Assembly (NCBI GenBank): GCA_964036045.1
Contig: OZ038384.1
Location: 23,489,000 to 23,552,999, forward strand
DNA: 64,000 bases
DNA from: Eutreptiella sp. 'Long Island Sound 2002'
Taxonomy: Eukaryota > Euglenozoa > Euglenophyceae > Eutreptiales > Eutreptiaceae
Direction of reading: 5' to 3'
A model generated the notes under the pieces. The model made no database searches. It was given only the letters and a program-made list of their open reading frames with translations, and was not told the DNA's origin. How positions within the stretch are numbered: position 1 is the stretch's first letter; each line of letters begins with the position of its first letter. A program made the translations under genes and the position numbers. Below, piece after piece: positions 46,811 to 56,047 of this stretch.

Positions 46811-47152
46811 AGGTACACAAAAAAGCAATTTATTTCGCAGGACAAACATAGGTGCAACTGGAGACCCGCAGAATGTCATATTTTGAAAATGAGCTCCCGA
46901 ACAGGCACGCACCAGTTGGCTTTTGAAATACAAAAACGACAAGATTGGTAAAACACACCCCTCAAATCAGACAAAATAATAGTTTATTTTGATAAGCAAA
47001 AAGTGGAAAAAAGCAGCAAATTGGGTAAAATTGTATTTTTTCGGTGGCATCTGGGCCATGTGTGTTGCAAATGTCCAAAAAAAATAGTTATTTGGGCGGT
47101 CATTTTTTAGGTCCTTCTCTTCCAAAAGGGGGTGCAGTTTGCGTGGGCTAAG

Positions 47153-47510
47153 CAACAGCCTGCCCAGTGGGCGGGCAGTTCAGGGAGGTGGAGCGCCTGA
47201 CCTCAGACGCCCCTCACAACGGTGGAAGGCACCCCCCCGGGAACGCCCTTCCGCCACCCCCACAGCGAGCAACGCCGGCCCGCAAGGGCGCACGCTGTGG
47301 AACCGGTGCTGGGTCCCCACGCCCGCACCGACCGCACCTGGAACACACAGGGCGCGGTACCCCATCTGCCCGCCCGTGAGGACGGGCGGTCGGGGGAGGA
47401 ACAGCGCCTGACACCAGACGCCCCTCACAACAGTGGCAGGCCACCCCCCCCCGGGGACGGCACCCGACCACCCCCTTGGCACGCAGCCCCCACAGGGCGT
47501 GCAGGCCAAG
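47153..47510 (+). repeat. Remnant of the ~420-bp satellite
   Basis: CAGTGGGCGGGCAG, GACGCCCCTCACAACGGTGGA and later GACGCCCCTCACAACAGTGGC mark one more unit after the unique segment, which then grades into the shared 3' module. Confidence 0.8.
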
Positions 47511-48185
47511 CCAGGTAGGGAGGAACCGGGACCAGACCGCCCCCCCGCAAGCACGCCGGACAGAGCAAGGGACCGGGGCAGGACACGCGGAGGGGCACGG
47601 ACCACGTGCAACGGCCCTACCAGCGCCCAGTGCCGGGACCGCGCGGGGTGCGCACGCCACACCACCCAGGGGGGGGGGAGCGGACGCCGTGGGAGCGCAA
47701 GCGCACACACACGCAAAGGGCACGCGGGGACTACCAGAAGGGCAACTGGACCGAGCTCGCGGAACGCACAGACCGCGTCGAATGGCGTACCAGCGAGCGA
47801 GGGTAAGGGATACCCGCACGGGACGGCCGGCCACACGCAGCGCGGGACAGGCGGGGCGGGAAGGGGGAAACGGGAGAGACACAACACCAGGTACCGGCCC
47901 GAGCCCCCCGAACCGGCGGCGAGCGCCGCGCACACACGGACGGGGCACTGCACCTGCCAAGGCAGTAGTGGCGCACTGCGCCACGCCCCAACCCCTAGGC
48001 AAGGCAGCCTCCGCGCCAGCACAAGGGGGTCCCACTGGCGCCAAGCCAGTAGCACGGGCGCGGCGGCGCAGGCGCCCCGGGCGACCACGCATGCCCGGTG
48101 GGTGGGTCCACACACGCCCGGTGGGGAGGATATCACCTGGCCCGACCAGGTGGCCCCCCAGGGCCGAAAGGCGTCTAGTACCCGC

Positions 48186-48210
48186 AAAATCAAACCTGAA
48201 ACCTCAAACC
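48186..48210 (+). repeat. Degenerate (AAACCTC)n tail of T-poor copy 3
   Basis: AAAATCAAACCTGAAACCTCAAACC follows GTCTAGTACCCGC, as in copy 1 at 10600-10625. Element B sequence starts at 48211. Confidence 0.65.
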
Positions 48211-49376
48211 ACTTCCTCCACGCACGTCTGCACGAAGAAGCCGTCATGCTCAGTCTCGTCATCAGAGTGTATAGAGCTGGGTAGCTCGGATAGCCCACAC
48301 TCTGAGACTACATCAGGATCAGATACACGGCAAGGGGGGCTGGGGGCAACAGTGTCAGACACGACGTATTGGTCTTCCCCGGGAGTAGTCTCTACGGCGT
48401 TTCCAGGTCGTAGTTGGTTTTTCAGGACATCCAGGATGTAGCCGCTGCTCTCACGTTGAATTTCGTGGACAATAGCAGGGTCCAGATCTTCCCAGGGCAC
48501 TGGGGCTAGGCTCCCGTCCACCACGCTTAGCATGCTCCCCCATCCAAGTTTCCTGATGGGCGTCTTGCAGCCCAGAGGCACGTAGATGGCGTCATCCGGC
48601 AGCTGGATGGAGGTGAGCGTCAGCTTGTTCAATAGAGTATGCCAGTACTCATTTTCTCCATGGGCTCCCCAATCGGGGGAGCACAGGACCATACGGGAAC
48701 GTTCCAGGGCCAACTTGGTCAGGACCTTCCCCAGTTCACTGAATCTTGGGTTCCCGTAGGCCATCCCGAAAGAGGGCCAGTAAAAATGATAGCAGCGATT
48801 CTTCCTTTTGCTGCAGTAGAGGTCCAGGACATGTTGCTTGTTGCTGGCGAATAGCTCCACGCTCAGGTCTTCCCGGGAGTATCCCAACTCCTTTAGACCT
48901 TGGTCCAAGACATCGCCAAGGAGCTGATAGTCCTCAGTTTTGGAGGCGACCATCATGGTTGAGGGCTCCTTCTTCCATACCCTCAGGTAGGTAGACGTGT
49001 GCTCAGACTGCTCCAGAGGTACAGATTCCCATCCGTCACCATGGTCCACTTGGAGGATGTAGGGTGCTTGCAGGGTGAGGGATAGAATCTGGGAGTGCTC
49101 GACGAAGAAGTTGCTCCCCAGTACAAAGTCGAAGGCTTCGGTGTCCATCACGTAGAACCGATGGGCAATGCTTCTAGATCCCATAGGCACTTCAAGCTCA
49201 CAGTCCCCACAACTGTGCACCACATGCCCTTCTCCCATGCGGATGGCTGCCGTAGGCATGATGTTCTTTAGGTCCTCACGAGGTAAAATGTTCCTGCCCA
49301 CAATAGATAGAGTGGCCCCAGTATCCAGTACCCCCAGGTATTCACGTCCCCCAAGACGGATACGTACCCAGAACAT
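48211..49376 (-). CDS. Element B protease and methyltransferase-like domain
   Basis: Start Met at 49376; the frame stays open to 48204. The aspartic protease has an intact DTGA at residues 19-22 and FDFVLGSNFF near 83-92. Residues ~171-268 (about 48573-48866) form the methyltransferase-like domain: SVELFASNKQHV, FYWPSFGMAYGNPRFSELG, RMVLCSPDWG, ENEYWHTLL and LPDDAIYVPLG. The final ~30 residues are acidic. The rest of pol is absent, cut at 48211 by the tail of T-poor copy 3. A TGA (49407-49409) precedes the Met in frame, so this may be a separate pol start or require readthrough. Confidence 0.75.
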
Positions 49377-49426
49377 CAGATCTGTAGGTCCCCGGGAGCG
49401 TCCCTGTCAGAACTCCGCGGGGCGGG

Positions 49427-49877
49427 TCACTTCAAACCCCTTCTTCTGAAGTTTCTGCGCCATGCGCATGAGACGGGAGCGTTTGCGGGCATTAGACTGG
49501 TCCCCATCTTCATTGGCACGCTTAGTCCCTTGTTCTTAGTGGGCTTGCTTCTGGGAACGGGTTGTAGGTCCCTTGTTTGGTTGCCCACCAGAGGGCTCAG
49601 AATTCTTCCTTGGCGTAGTAATGGGGTTCTCTCTGGACTCGTTTGCGTTCTTGTCCTTGTCGGGCTTGCGGTCAGAGCCTCCTCATCCAGCTTTGCCTTT
49701 GCCACCTTGGCCTTTGCCATTGCCCTTGGACTTGCATTTGCCACTGTCCTTGTCGGCGTTGCCCTTGCCACTGCACTTGCCACTGGCGTTCTCGGTCTTG
49801 AGCTTCGCTGAAAGGCGTTGCTTGTGGTAGCACTCTTCCTTGTAGTGCTTCCTCATACCACAGAACGCACAAGTGAT
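49427..49877 (-). pseudogene. Element B gag C-terminus with CCHC zinc knuckle
   Basis: In the frame ending at 49895 the knuckle TCAFCGMRKHYKEEC fits C-x2-C-x4-H-x4-C and would bind genomic RNA, followed by a Lys/Gly-rich tail. In-frame stops are TGA at 49683-49685 (CGA in element C) and TAA at 49536-49538 (shared with C). The knuckle's first codon lies next to the insertion point of element A; the upstream gag continues at 62197. Confidence 0.8.
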
Positions 49878-50685
49878 AGTGAGATTGAGCCCCATGGAGT
49901 ATATATTTTGAACTCAGAGTGTACTTTATTTGAACTCAGAGCAGATTCAGATCATTCATCATCATTCATCATCATCATCATTCATCATGCATCATGTGTC
50001 ATGTGTCATGCATCATGTGTCATGACATGCTGGCGCCCTAGCATGTGTTTTTCACATTCCAACCCAAAACTTCACTTTCGCTCAGAACTAACACATCCAC
50101 AACCCCACTCTTATGGGTTCCTAAGAAGGTTATACTATTCATTTTTCATAACTCTTTGAATTTGGATGATCACATTTTTGACATCATGGATTGTCATGCA
50201 TGTCATGCATGATCGACTCATTTTGTGAGTGATACCACACATACTACCTTCGAAGGAGTCTAAGGCCCCTAAGGGACCTCTATTTACTCTACAACCCTTT
50301 TCCATGGTTGTCCCTACTTCTACATGTATTTTGATGCCTTTTTAGTGGGTCCCAAGTATGTTTCATGTAGTGGGGGGTCCCAAGAGTATACCTAGGCCTA
50401 AGCCAAGCCCCAAACACAAGAGGAGAGAAGAGAGATAGATAGAGGAGAGGCGCCTGGCGGCGACACCAGGGAGCACGTGGTGCTTCCTAGGTAAGTCCTA
50501 ACTAGGTGTATTCTACTACAAGAGGGATATTTGTATGGTGAGAGTGGAAGAGAGGTAAGGAGTGAACATGAGTGTAAATAATGATTGTGTTTCATAGTCC
50601 CTTTTTTGCTATGGACTAAGCTGGAAGACTACAATACTATGAGCCCATTACTTTGCTGTTATTGAGGAGGGTGCCAAATCTAACT
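49878..50685 (+). repeat. 5' LTR of element A
   Basis: Direct repeat of 61389-62196. The ends form a short imperfect inverted repeat: AGTGAGATT at the start and AATCTAACT at the end. It contains a CATCATT/CATGTGT simple-repeat stretch (about 49955-50035), a TATATATTTT motif near the start, and GGTAAGT words (about 50490, 50550). The edge is uncertain by 1-2 bases. Confidence 0.9.
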
Positions 50686-50695
50686 GGTAGCGGAG
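50685..50695 (+). promoter_or_regulatory. Primer binding site, initiator-Met-tRNA-like
   Basis: TGGTAGCGGAG directly at the end of the 5' LTR. It resembles the complement of the 3' end of initiator methionine tRNA (TGGTAGCAGAG or TGGTATCAGAG), the usual primer of many gypsy elements, with one mismatch to the first form. Confidence 0.65.
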
Positions 50696-50818
50696 AAAAC
50701 CTGCTCTGCCTAAATCCAGTATCCCTTGGAATTAATTTCGATTCAAGTCCAGCCTGGAAATTTCGTAAGGGACGGAGAAGAATTCCTGAACTCAGAAAAT
50801 GGAGTCTGAAAAATTGAG
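50696..50818 (+). other. Element A leader
   Basis: About 120 bp between primer site and gag start, presumably containing packaging signals. No motif recognised. Confidence 0.5.
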
Positions 50819-52907
50819 ATGAACCCTGTGAGAACTCCAAGCAGCCTAGAAGCTACGGGCGCTTCTGAAAACGACGTGCAAGTCATGATACCGGTCTCCG
50901 ATGAGGAACTAGTCGCGCCTACCATGGCCGGGTTTGGAACCCGGGAAGTACCTCTAGACGGATCTCGATTCGAAGCCTATCGTTTTCGTGCGCCTACATG
51001 TCCTGAGTATGCTGAAGCTGTAGCTCCACGCCCAGTGCCTTCAGCGAGTAACATGACGACAGCTGAGCTAGCGAATGCTATGGAGGTCCTATCGTTGCTC
51101 AACCAAAGTTGTCGGTTGCAACAAATGTTTCAACAAATCGAACACCATGAAGGTTCATTCACTAATGCCCCACAGACTCATGAGTGAGGGACGACATCCT
51201 CTGCGACTAATCCTTTCCAATCTGTGCCATGGCGTTCTAATGTGACTTACGCCACTATGCCTCAACCCCCTATCCGTGGAAAACCTTTTTTTCATGGAGT
51301 GCCTACCGGAATTCCTGAGCCTAAGTTTTTCTCTGAGCCTCAAGCTCCCAAAAGGACTCATGTTTTCGAAGCCTCTCCTTCTTCGGAAGAGAGCACTATC
51401 CTTTTGTCGACCTTGCAACAACTCAAGGGTCGTCTTGAAAACTTAGAAAATAGGACTAGTGCTAACTTAACCACTGACCCTTGTGTACCTTACCACCCCT
51501 CGCCCCTAACCCGAGTGTGCACCGGGCTTGCCGGTGTGCCTCCTAGAGTCAAGTCGCCCTTTGTACCCCGTACCAAAGCACCCAAACCCGTGGCGTGCTT
51601 TACCACTATCTACGAAGTATACACCCTCGACCAAGCCCTCGCCCTAGGACTCGGTCCACTAGCGCCTATGGCGCTACTCCCCGACCCCACACAACCGGTG
51701 CCACATACCGGTAGAGGAACCAAAGCTTTTTTCCAACCCCAAACGGAAACCAAGCTACCCAAGTTTTCGAGTAGGGACCTCAACGTCTACGCCTAAGATT
51801 TTTTGAGGTTCCTGAGGTCGACGGGACAGAAAGACCTCAACAAAAGAGCCAAGGCGGACCTTGTTATCAACGGTTGTGATAACAAGGACGTGAAAGAAGT
51901 GGTTTCGGGGGCACTCAAGAAAAGTGACTCTTGGGTAAGGTTCCTTCTTACGCTCGAAGAGCTCTACCCTACTTGCGTTACCGACCTGGAGCTTATTCAA
52001 GAGATAGAGCGTATCCCTCAGTTTAAGGAATACCCCACAACCGCGGACATAGCCCAATACGTCCAAAGGTTTACTACGCTTACGGACCAATTGGCTACGT
52101 CCTACTACGACAACTCCAAAGCCCTCCTGCACCTCCTACCTCGTGTTCCGCCCAAAACCATCGACGAAATACGTGCTACTCCCGAGAGGTTGTCTAGAAT
52201 ACACACTTTCAACTCTCTCGTTGACGTCCTCTACGAGTTGGCCCTGCAGAGAAAGTCCGACGCTACTTTGAGGAACTTGCACTCGATGGCTCAACTCAAG
52301 TGGCTAGACGGCAACATCAGCGCCCACTCCAACGTTCCTATTAACCAAGAAGAGGCCTTTGCCCACTCGCTATGTGAGGAGTGCTTTGTGTCGTTTCAAC
52401 AAGCACGAGGACAGGGCAATGGCAACCGTGGTGGTGGTGGCCGAGGCCGTGGAAAAGGTGGACGAGGCAAAAGAACAATGCCAAGGGCAATGGTATTGGC
52501 GAGGGGAAGTCGAGGAGGACAACTCCACCACGCCCAAGTTCTTCGCCACCGTGTTTTGCCTCAATTGTGGGACAAAACACAACGTAAGAGACAAGGCGTG
52601 GCAAGACAGCCTTGACGCGAGGATAGAAGAGCAAAAGCAAACGAAGAAAGGTCAAGGCAAAGGGGGAAAGGACCAAGCGAAAGGAGGACAAAAAAGAAGG
52701 GTTGGAAAAGCGAACGAAGGAAAGGCCAACACAGGAGAAGGAGGCAAAGGAAAAGACGATGACAAAGGAGAGCCTCAGGAGAAGAAACGCTTGGAAGAGT
52801 TGACGGAAGGAGAGCGAGAAAAGAAGCGAAAAAGAGTTCTCAAGCTCGAAAGACAAGCTAAGAACCTCAAAGACTTTCTCGCGGGTCAAACGCTGGGGGA
52901 AGCCTAG
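50819..52907 (+). pseudogene. Element A gag
   Basis: Gag starts at ATG 50819 and continues in one frame through 51187, 51224-51796 and 51803-52500, broken only by TGA (51185-51187) and TAA (51794-51796). The region from about 51800 (DLNKRAKADLVI ... DSWVRFLLTLEELYPT) aligns with element B gag (62202-62921) and is the likely capsid core. It ends in an RGG-like stretch (GNRGGGGRGRGKGGRG). The frame then changes near 52440-52480; the second frame (52359-52907) has FCLNCGTKHNVRDKAW, a degenerate knuckle, and a very Lys/Glu-rich tail. The N-terminal ~300 residues show no domain. Confidence 0.75.
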
Positions 52908-52945
52908 GTGGACACCGAGACGACGCACCGAGGTATTGCTACCTA

Positions 52946-53250
52946 TTGAGGGTCGCTATCAATGGTGTATGGGTGGACGCATACCTTGATACCGGCGCTA
53001 CAATCTCCCTAGTCTCCTCTAGGTTCGTACACTACGAGAACCTAGTTCCCAAAAATATTTGTGGGGTAAAAACAGGAGAAGGGGGAGTCACTCTCACCGA
53101 AGGCGAGATAGAAGGAGAAGTACAAGTGGGGGACCGAAAGGTACTTCAAAGGTTTCAAGCGTTCGACACCGACGCCTTTGAAGCCGTATTGGGGACGGAC
53201 TTCTTTGCGCAAAACGAGTGGATAAAATATTTCCCTTCAAGAGCCCACTC
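52946..53250 (+). CDS. Element A aspartic protease
   Basis: A retropepsin-like domain that would process Gag-Pol: YLDTGATISLVSS with catalytic DTG at residues 15-17 from Met 52946, and FEAVLGTDFF near residue 72. The start Met may not be used, because the sequence is normally part of a Gag-Pol or Pol precursor. The frame leaves the true path near 53230-53250; the tail to 53362 is out of frame with the following domain. Confidence 0.8.
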
Positions 53251-53252
53251 AC

Positions 53253-54107
53253 TTGTTGGTGGTGAACGGAGAGCAAGAATGGGAAGCAATACCCCTGAAG
53301 GAGACAAAGTGTCCAAGACCTACGCTCAAGACTCTCAAGAGTTTTCCGTTGGCACTCGATAGCGAGGTGAAGCAAGAGAGTATCCTCGCTACCTTGAGCC
53401 TACACCAATCAGAGAACTACACTCTCGACTCTGCTGCCAAACGTGACGCGTTTCGAGAACTTGGCCTTAACCCGAACACGTGTAACGGCGACTTTGTCGA
53501 ACTCTTTGCGTCCAAAGAGAACGCCGACGCAGAGTACTTTTGTACTCCCAAAATCAACAACACCTGGTGGTATGACTGGGGAAGGTTGGGAGCTTGGGAG
53601 ATGCTCTACACCAACCCCTCTTTCTCAAAAATACTCCACACGGTGCCAAAGGTTTATGTGGACCAAGCTACGGTTGCGTTGGTTATTCCCGAAGGGAAGA
53701 ACCGGGAAGAAAAAGAAAAGCTATGGGGGCCTATACTCGAAAAGTGGACGGTGACAAAGTTGCTCTTACCTGATGTTCCTCTTTACCGACTTAACGCAAA
53801 AGAAAAGGTTTTGCCAAAGCCCTGTTGGCGAACCGCCATGTACTTAGTCTCGGGGAAGAACGTGTCCTCTAACCCCATGGAAAACGTGTCTGAGGAGATA
53901 AAGAAGTGCGTGCTAAAGCACCACCGTGGGTACGGAAAAGAAGAGATGATGAAAAGGTTTTCGGACGTGGACGAGAGCAAGGAAGAGTACAAGTTCGAGA
54001 CGCCCAAGTTTCAAGTCGAAGAAGTGGTTCAAGAAGGTTTCGGAAGAGGCAAGAGAAACAAAAGAAGAGAGCGAAGAAACCTCCGACGAAAGCGGAAGTA
54101 TATCTGA
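53253..54107 (+). CDS. Element A methyltransferase-like domain of pol
   Basis: A 284-codon frame. The first ~20 residues (LLVVNGEQEWEAIPL form) align with the end of the protease region in B/C. Residues 80-180 (about 53490-53792) read DFVELFASKEN, EYFCTPKINN, WWYDWGRLG, LYTNPSFSKIL, VALVIPEG and LPDVPLY. The pattern LFAS-N-x-YxC, W, Y-x-N-P-x-F-S, V-x-L-V-x-P, W matches the Dam-like methyltransferase domain of DIRS-type elements. The motif NPPF/NPPY is NPSF here, so catalysis is doubtful. The C-terminal ~25 basic residues are probably frameshifted relative to the acidic linker that follows. Confidence 0.6.
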   Translation: MLVVNGEQEWEAIPLKETKCPRPTLKTLKSFPLALDSEVKQESILATLSLHQSENYTLDSAAKRDAFRELGLNPNTCNGDFVELFASKENADAEYFCTPKINNTWWYDWGRLGAWEMLYTNPSFSKILHTVPKVYVDQATVALVIPEGKNREEKEKLWGPILEKWTVTKLLLPDVPLYRLNAKEKVLPKPCWRTAMYLVSGKNVSSNPMENVSEEIKKCVLKHHRGYGKEEMMKRFSDVDESKEEYKFETPKFQVEEVVQEGFGRGKRNKRRERRNLRRKRKYI

Positions 54108-54156
54108 AGCACCTTCCGAGTCGACTATATGCTTTTCGAACGACTCCTACACCACT

Positions 54157-55170
54157 ATGGACTACGACGACTTGGTCGCCAGCCTGTTCTTGGAAGAAGT
54201 AGAACCTCTAGAAGCTTCTTCGACTCCTTCCGAAACTCCTAACCCCGAAAAACTTCTTTCACACGTTTCTGTCCCACTAGAATCGATGACGAGCGAAGAA
54301 GACGAACGTGAACTCCGTCTACTACACGCACGCCCGAGTAAAAATTCGTTCCCTTCTTCAAAAGAAGATTTGGAAGAAACTCGTCTCCTTCTACTAAATC
54401 AAATTGACAGACTCCAAAAACTGGAGCTAAAAGAAAAATGGAAAAGCATGGTCTACCTAGACGAGTACGACAGAGAGGATGGGACGTATTTCGATGTCGG
54501 CGGAGAATTGGTCATGCTTCACGAACTACACGAAGCATTGGAACAAGAAGAACAAGAAATCGAAGGAGAAGAAGAAGGGAAAGAAGAAAGAAAACATCAA
54601 TTACGCCCGAAAGACATCAAGAAAAAAGGCAGGAAGTTCGAAGAAAAGAAGAAAATTGATCACCAAGAGAATCAGATGATTTTGGACCCCGAACAGGTCC
54701 TAGCCCTCAAGGAATTGACGGAGCAAGATGAAAAATATAAGAAACAAGAATTAGGTGCGTCCAATCTACACGCATCTGAAGACCTCAAGATTTCGCTCGA
54801 AAAAATGGGTGTTGACGAGAGGATCAAGAAAATCATCCTGCATTTCTCTGACATTTTTGGTCCGTTGCCTCCACCCAGATTGGTGAAGAAACTCGTGACC
54901 ATGGACCTAGAACTAAGAGAAGAATTTCTCAAAGATCGAGTTCGATGTCGACCGTACCCAGCATCAAAAGATGACATAGCTGAGATTACTCACCAAATTA
55001 AAGAATGCGTGGAGGCCGGTTGGGTTTACGAGTACAAAAAGACAGACTATCCTAAGCATTGCAGTCCATGCTTCCTGGTAGCTAAACCAGGGAGCACTGC
55101 AAAAAGATTGGTCGTCGACTACAAAAAGGTCAACCAGAAAAAAAAATGCACAGCAGCTCGTTGCCCCTGA
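54157..55170 (+). pseudogene. Element A acidic linker and RT start (first copy)
   Basis: A 337-codon frame. Residues 1-210 form a highly charged, Glu/Lys-rich, coiled-coil-like linker (EALEQEEQEIEGEEEGKEERK). RT begins near 54850: FSDIFGPLPPPRLVKKL, CRPYPASKDDIAEITHQIKECVEAG, PKHCSPCFLVAKPGSTAKRLVVDY. The frame ends early after an A9 run (55138-55146). This RT start is repeated twice more downstream with a 407-bp period. Confidence 0.8.
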
Positions 55171-56047
55171 TGGAGAACACCGTGGAAACCGCTGCTGGAT
55201 GCAGATACAAAACTAAAATGGACTAAAATGGAAAGAAAATCATCCTGCATTTCTCTGACATTTTTTATCCGTTACCTCCACCCGGATTGGTGAAGAAACT
55301 CGTGACCATGGGCCTAGAACTAAGAGAAGAATTTCTCAAAGCTCGAGTTCGATGTCGACCGTACCCAGCATCAAAAGATGACATAGCTGAGATTACTCAC
55401 CAAATTAAAGAATGCGTGGAGGCCGGTTGGGTTTACGAGTACAAAGAGACAGACTATCCTAAGCATTGCAGTCCATGCTTCCTGGTAGCTAAACCAGGGA
55501 GCACTGCAAAAAGATTGGTCGTCGACTACAAAAAGGTCAACCAGAAAAAAAAATGCACAGCAGCTCGTTGCCCCTGATGGAGAACACCGTGGAAACCGCT
55601 GCTGGATGCAGATACAAAACTAAAATGGACTAAAATGGAAAGAAAATCATCCTGCATTTCTCTGACATTTTTTATCCGTTACCTCCACCCGGATTGGTGA
55701 AGAAACTCGTGACCATGGACCTAGAACTAAGAGAAGAATTTCTCAAAGCTCGAGTTCGATGTCGACCGTACCCAGCATCAAAAGATGACATAGCTGAGAT
55801 TACTCACCAAATTAAAGAATGCGTGGAGGCCGGTTTGGTTTACGAGTACAAAGAGACAGACTATCCTAAGCATTGCAGTCCATGCTTCCTGGTAGCTAAA
55901 CCAGGGAGCACTGCAAAAAGATTGGTCGTCGACTACAAAAAGATCAACCAGAAAAAAAAATGCACAGCAGCTCGTTGCCCCTGATGGAGAACACCGTGGA
56001 AACCGCTGCTGGATGCAGATACAAAACTAAAATGGACACGCGGTCCG
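54827..56047 (+). repeat. 407-bp tandem triplication inside RT
   Basis: AGAAAATCATCCTG recurs at 54827, 55234 and 55641. Copies 2 and 3 are almost identical (one visible difference is GGCCTAG versus GACCTAG). Copy 1 differs at a few more sites. The junctions read CTAAAATGGACTAAAATGGAAAG, a short duplicated filler at the join, suggesting slippage or template switching. Only the third copy runs on into the rest of RT. Confidence 0.95.

Larger units (their letters stand above)
45894..47152 (+). other. Unique segment interrupting the satellite
   Basis: About 1.26 kb of ordinary composition placed inside one ~420-bp unit; the array resumes at about 47153 having lost ~15 bp. It holds a 219-codon ORF, two 24-bp palindromes and ~340 bp of AT-rich DNA. 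I found no clear target duplication. Confidence 0.65.
39501..48210 (+). mobile_element. T-poor GC-rich element, copy 3, with satellite
   Basis: T-poor plus strand: 39724-39966 has no T. It contains the ~420-bp array (about 40080-45893, resuming 47153-47510), an interrupting unique segment, and the 3' module shared with copies 1 and 2 (about 47530-48185) with a degenerate (AAACCTC)n tail at 48186-48210. The tail abuts element B exactly. The 5' limit is uncertain and may reach 37706. Confidence 0.6.
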
